A stretch of 5,481 nucleotides of DNA, from positions 1 through 5,481 of the forward strand of contig CAMLGP010000251.1 of assembly GCA_946479535.1 (NCBI GenBank). The letters are read 5' to 3'. The position numbers and the translations under genes are program-made. The DNA comes from an uncultured Bacteroidota bacterium. GTDB taxonomy: Bacteria; Bacteroidota; Bacteroidia; Chitinophagales; Chitinophagaceae. The number at the start of each line of letters is the position of its first letter. Position 1 is the first letter of the stretch. Below are positions 5,387-5,481 of the stretch, piece by piece. A model generated the notes under the pieces. The model worked only from the letters and a program-made list of their open reading frames with translations. It made no database searches and was not told the DNA's origin.

Positions 5387-5461
5387 CTTCAGCCCCAATG
5401 GATAAGGCCATAAAAATCCCTGCTTTTTTTGTTTAAAAACCTTAGTTTCGTGTGATATTTT

Positions 5462-5481
5462 ATGAAGAAAATCGAACTGGA
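5462..5481 (+). CDS. Start of a gene, probably bifunctional nuclease (DUF151) family protein (3' part outside window)
   Basis: An ATG at 5462 opens a frame that encodes MKKIEL plus a seventh residue, Asp or Glu, before the window ends. The gene is placed after the etfA terminator and an AT-rich leader. In Bacteroidota the bifunctional nuclease (DUF151) proteins typically begin MKKIELEIVALS, and I recall them as frequent downstream neighbours of etfB-etfA. Both facts point to this family, but six residues are very little evidence. There is no Shine-Dalgarno sequence; the preceding bases are GATATTTT. The terminator makes it a separate transcription unit from etfBA. Confidence 0.5.

Larger units (their letters stand above)
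5216..5461. other. Gene-free, repeat-rich spacer between etfA and the next gene
   Basis: These 246 nt, or 320 nt counted from the etfA stop, hold no credible reading frame on either strand. What can be seen, in order: a 7-bp inverted repeat (5221-5244), a 10-bp tandem repeat (5245-5264), a second copy of the terminator palindrome (5289-5309), a CTAG-rich imperfect repeat (5316-5362), a 7-bp hairpin (5368-5386), a run of seven T (5424-5430), and an AT-rich leader to the start codon at 5462. TAGTTTCG at 5443-5450 is one base off the -7 consensus but has no well-spaced -33 box. Confidence 0.7.

Noticed and set aside
5368..5430. Hairpin plus T7 run considered as a second terminator
   Set aside because: The T-run starts 38 nt after the hairpin, too far for intrinsic termination.
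5216..5461. Repeat-rich spacer considered as a CRISPR array or insertion sequence
   Set aside because: There are no regularly spaced identical repeats with unique spacers, no transposase frame and no terminal inverted repeats with target duplications.

Overview
The window looks like ordinary chromosomal DNA from a member of the Bacteroidota, most likely a Chitinophagaceae-type organism. The support is the type of EtfB (an IDYNGS-type loop), the small TPR protein in front of tilS, starts without Shine-Dalgarno sequences, a TAnnTTTG-type -7 element in front of etfB, and a gene opening MKKIEL behind etfA. The genus assignment is an inference from protein style, not from a search. I see no phage, transposon, CRISPR, toxin-antitoxin or defence genes, and no strong candidate for a new biological system. 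What is unusual lies in the intergenic DNA.

Layout. Bases 1-363 (+) are the C-terminal end of an M16-family zinc-peptidase-like protein. It is followed after 9 nt by rlmH (373-846, +; 23S rRNA pseudouridine methyltransferase) and after 44 nt by a rhomboid intramembrane serine protease (891-1571, +). This block runs tail to tail into a two-gene minus-strand operon, with only 3 nt between the opposing stop codons. That operon is a small TPR protein (3236-2925) followed by tilS (2921-1575; tRNA-Ile lysidine synthetase). A 153-nt divergent spacer (3237-3389) carries a -7-like TAccTTTG box directly abutting a perfect 9-bp inverted repeat. It then leads into etfB (3390-4133, +) and etfA (4176-5141, +), the two subunits of electron transfer flavoprotein. 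A strong hairpin terminator follows at 5170-5215. Next comes a gene-free stretch rich in short repeats, and finally the first codons of another gene at 5462, probably a bifunctional nuclease (DUF151) protein.

How the genes fit together. rlmH and tilS are both translation-quality genes (ribosome methylation and AUA decoding) but lie on opposite strands in separate units, so I do not infer a joint pathway. EtfB and EtfA form one heterodimer that collects electrons from acyl-CoA and other flavin dehydrogenases and passes them to ETF:quinone oxidoreductase. They are the only clearly functional pair here. The palindrome upstream suggests that the etfBA unit is transcriptionally controlled.

The most interesting non-coding observations are these. 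First, a 21-nt palindromic element is present in two inverted copies, one forming the core of the etfA terminator and one 92 nt downstream, with a compensated base-pair change between them. Second, the etfB leader has nested inverted repeats that could be an operator or a three-way-junction RNA.
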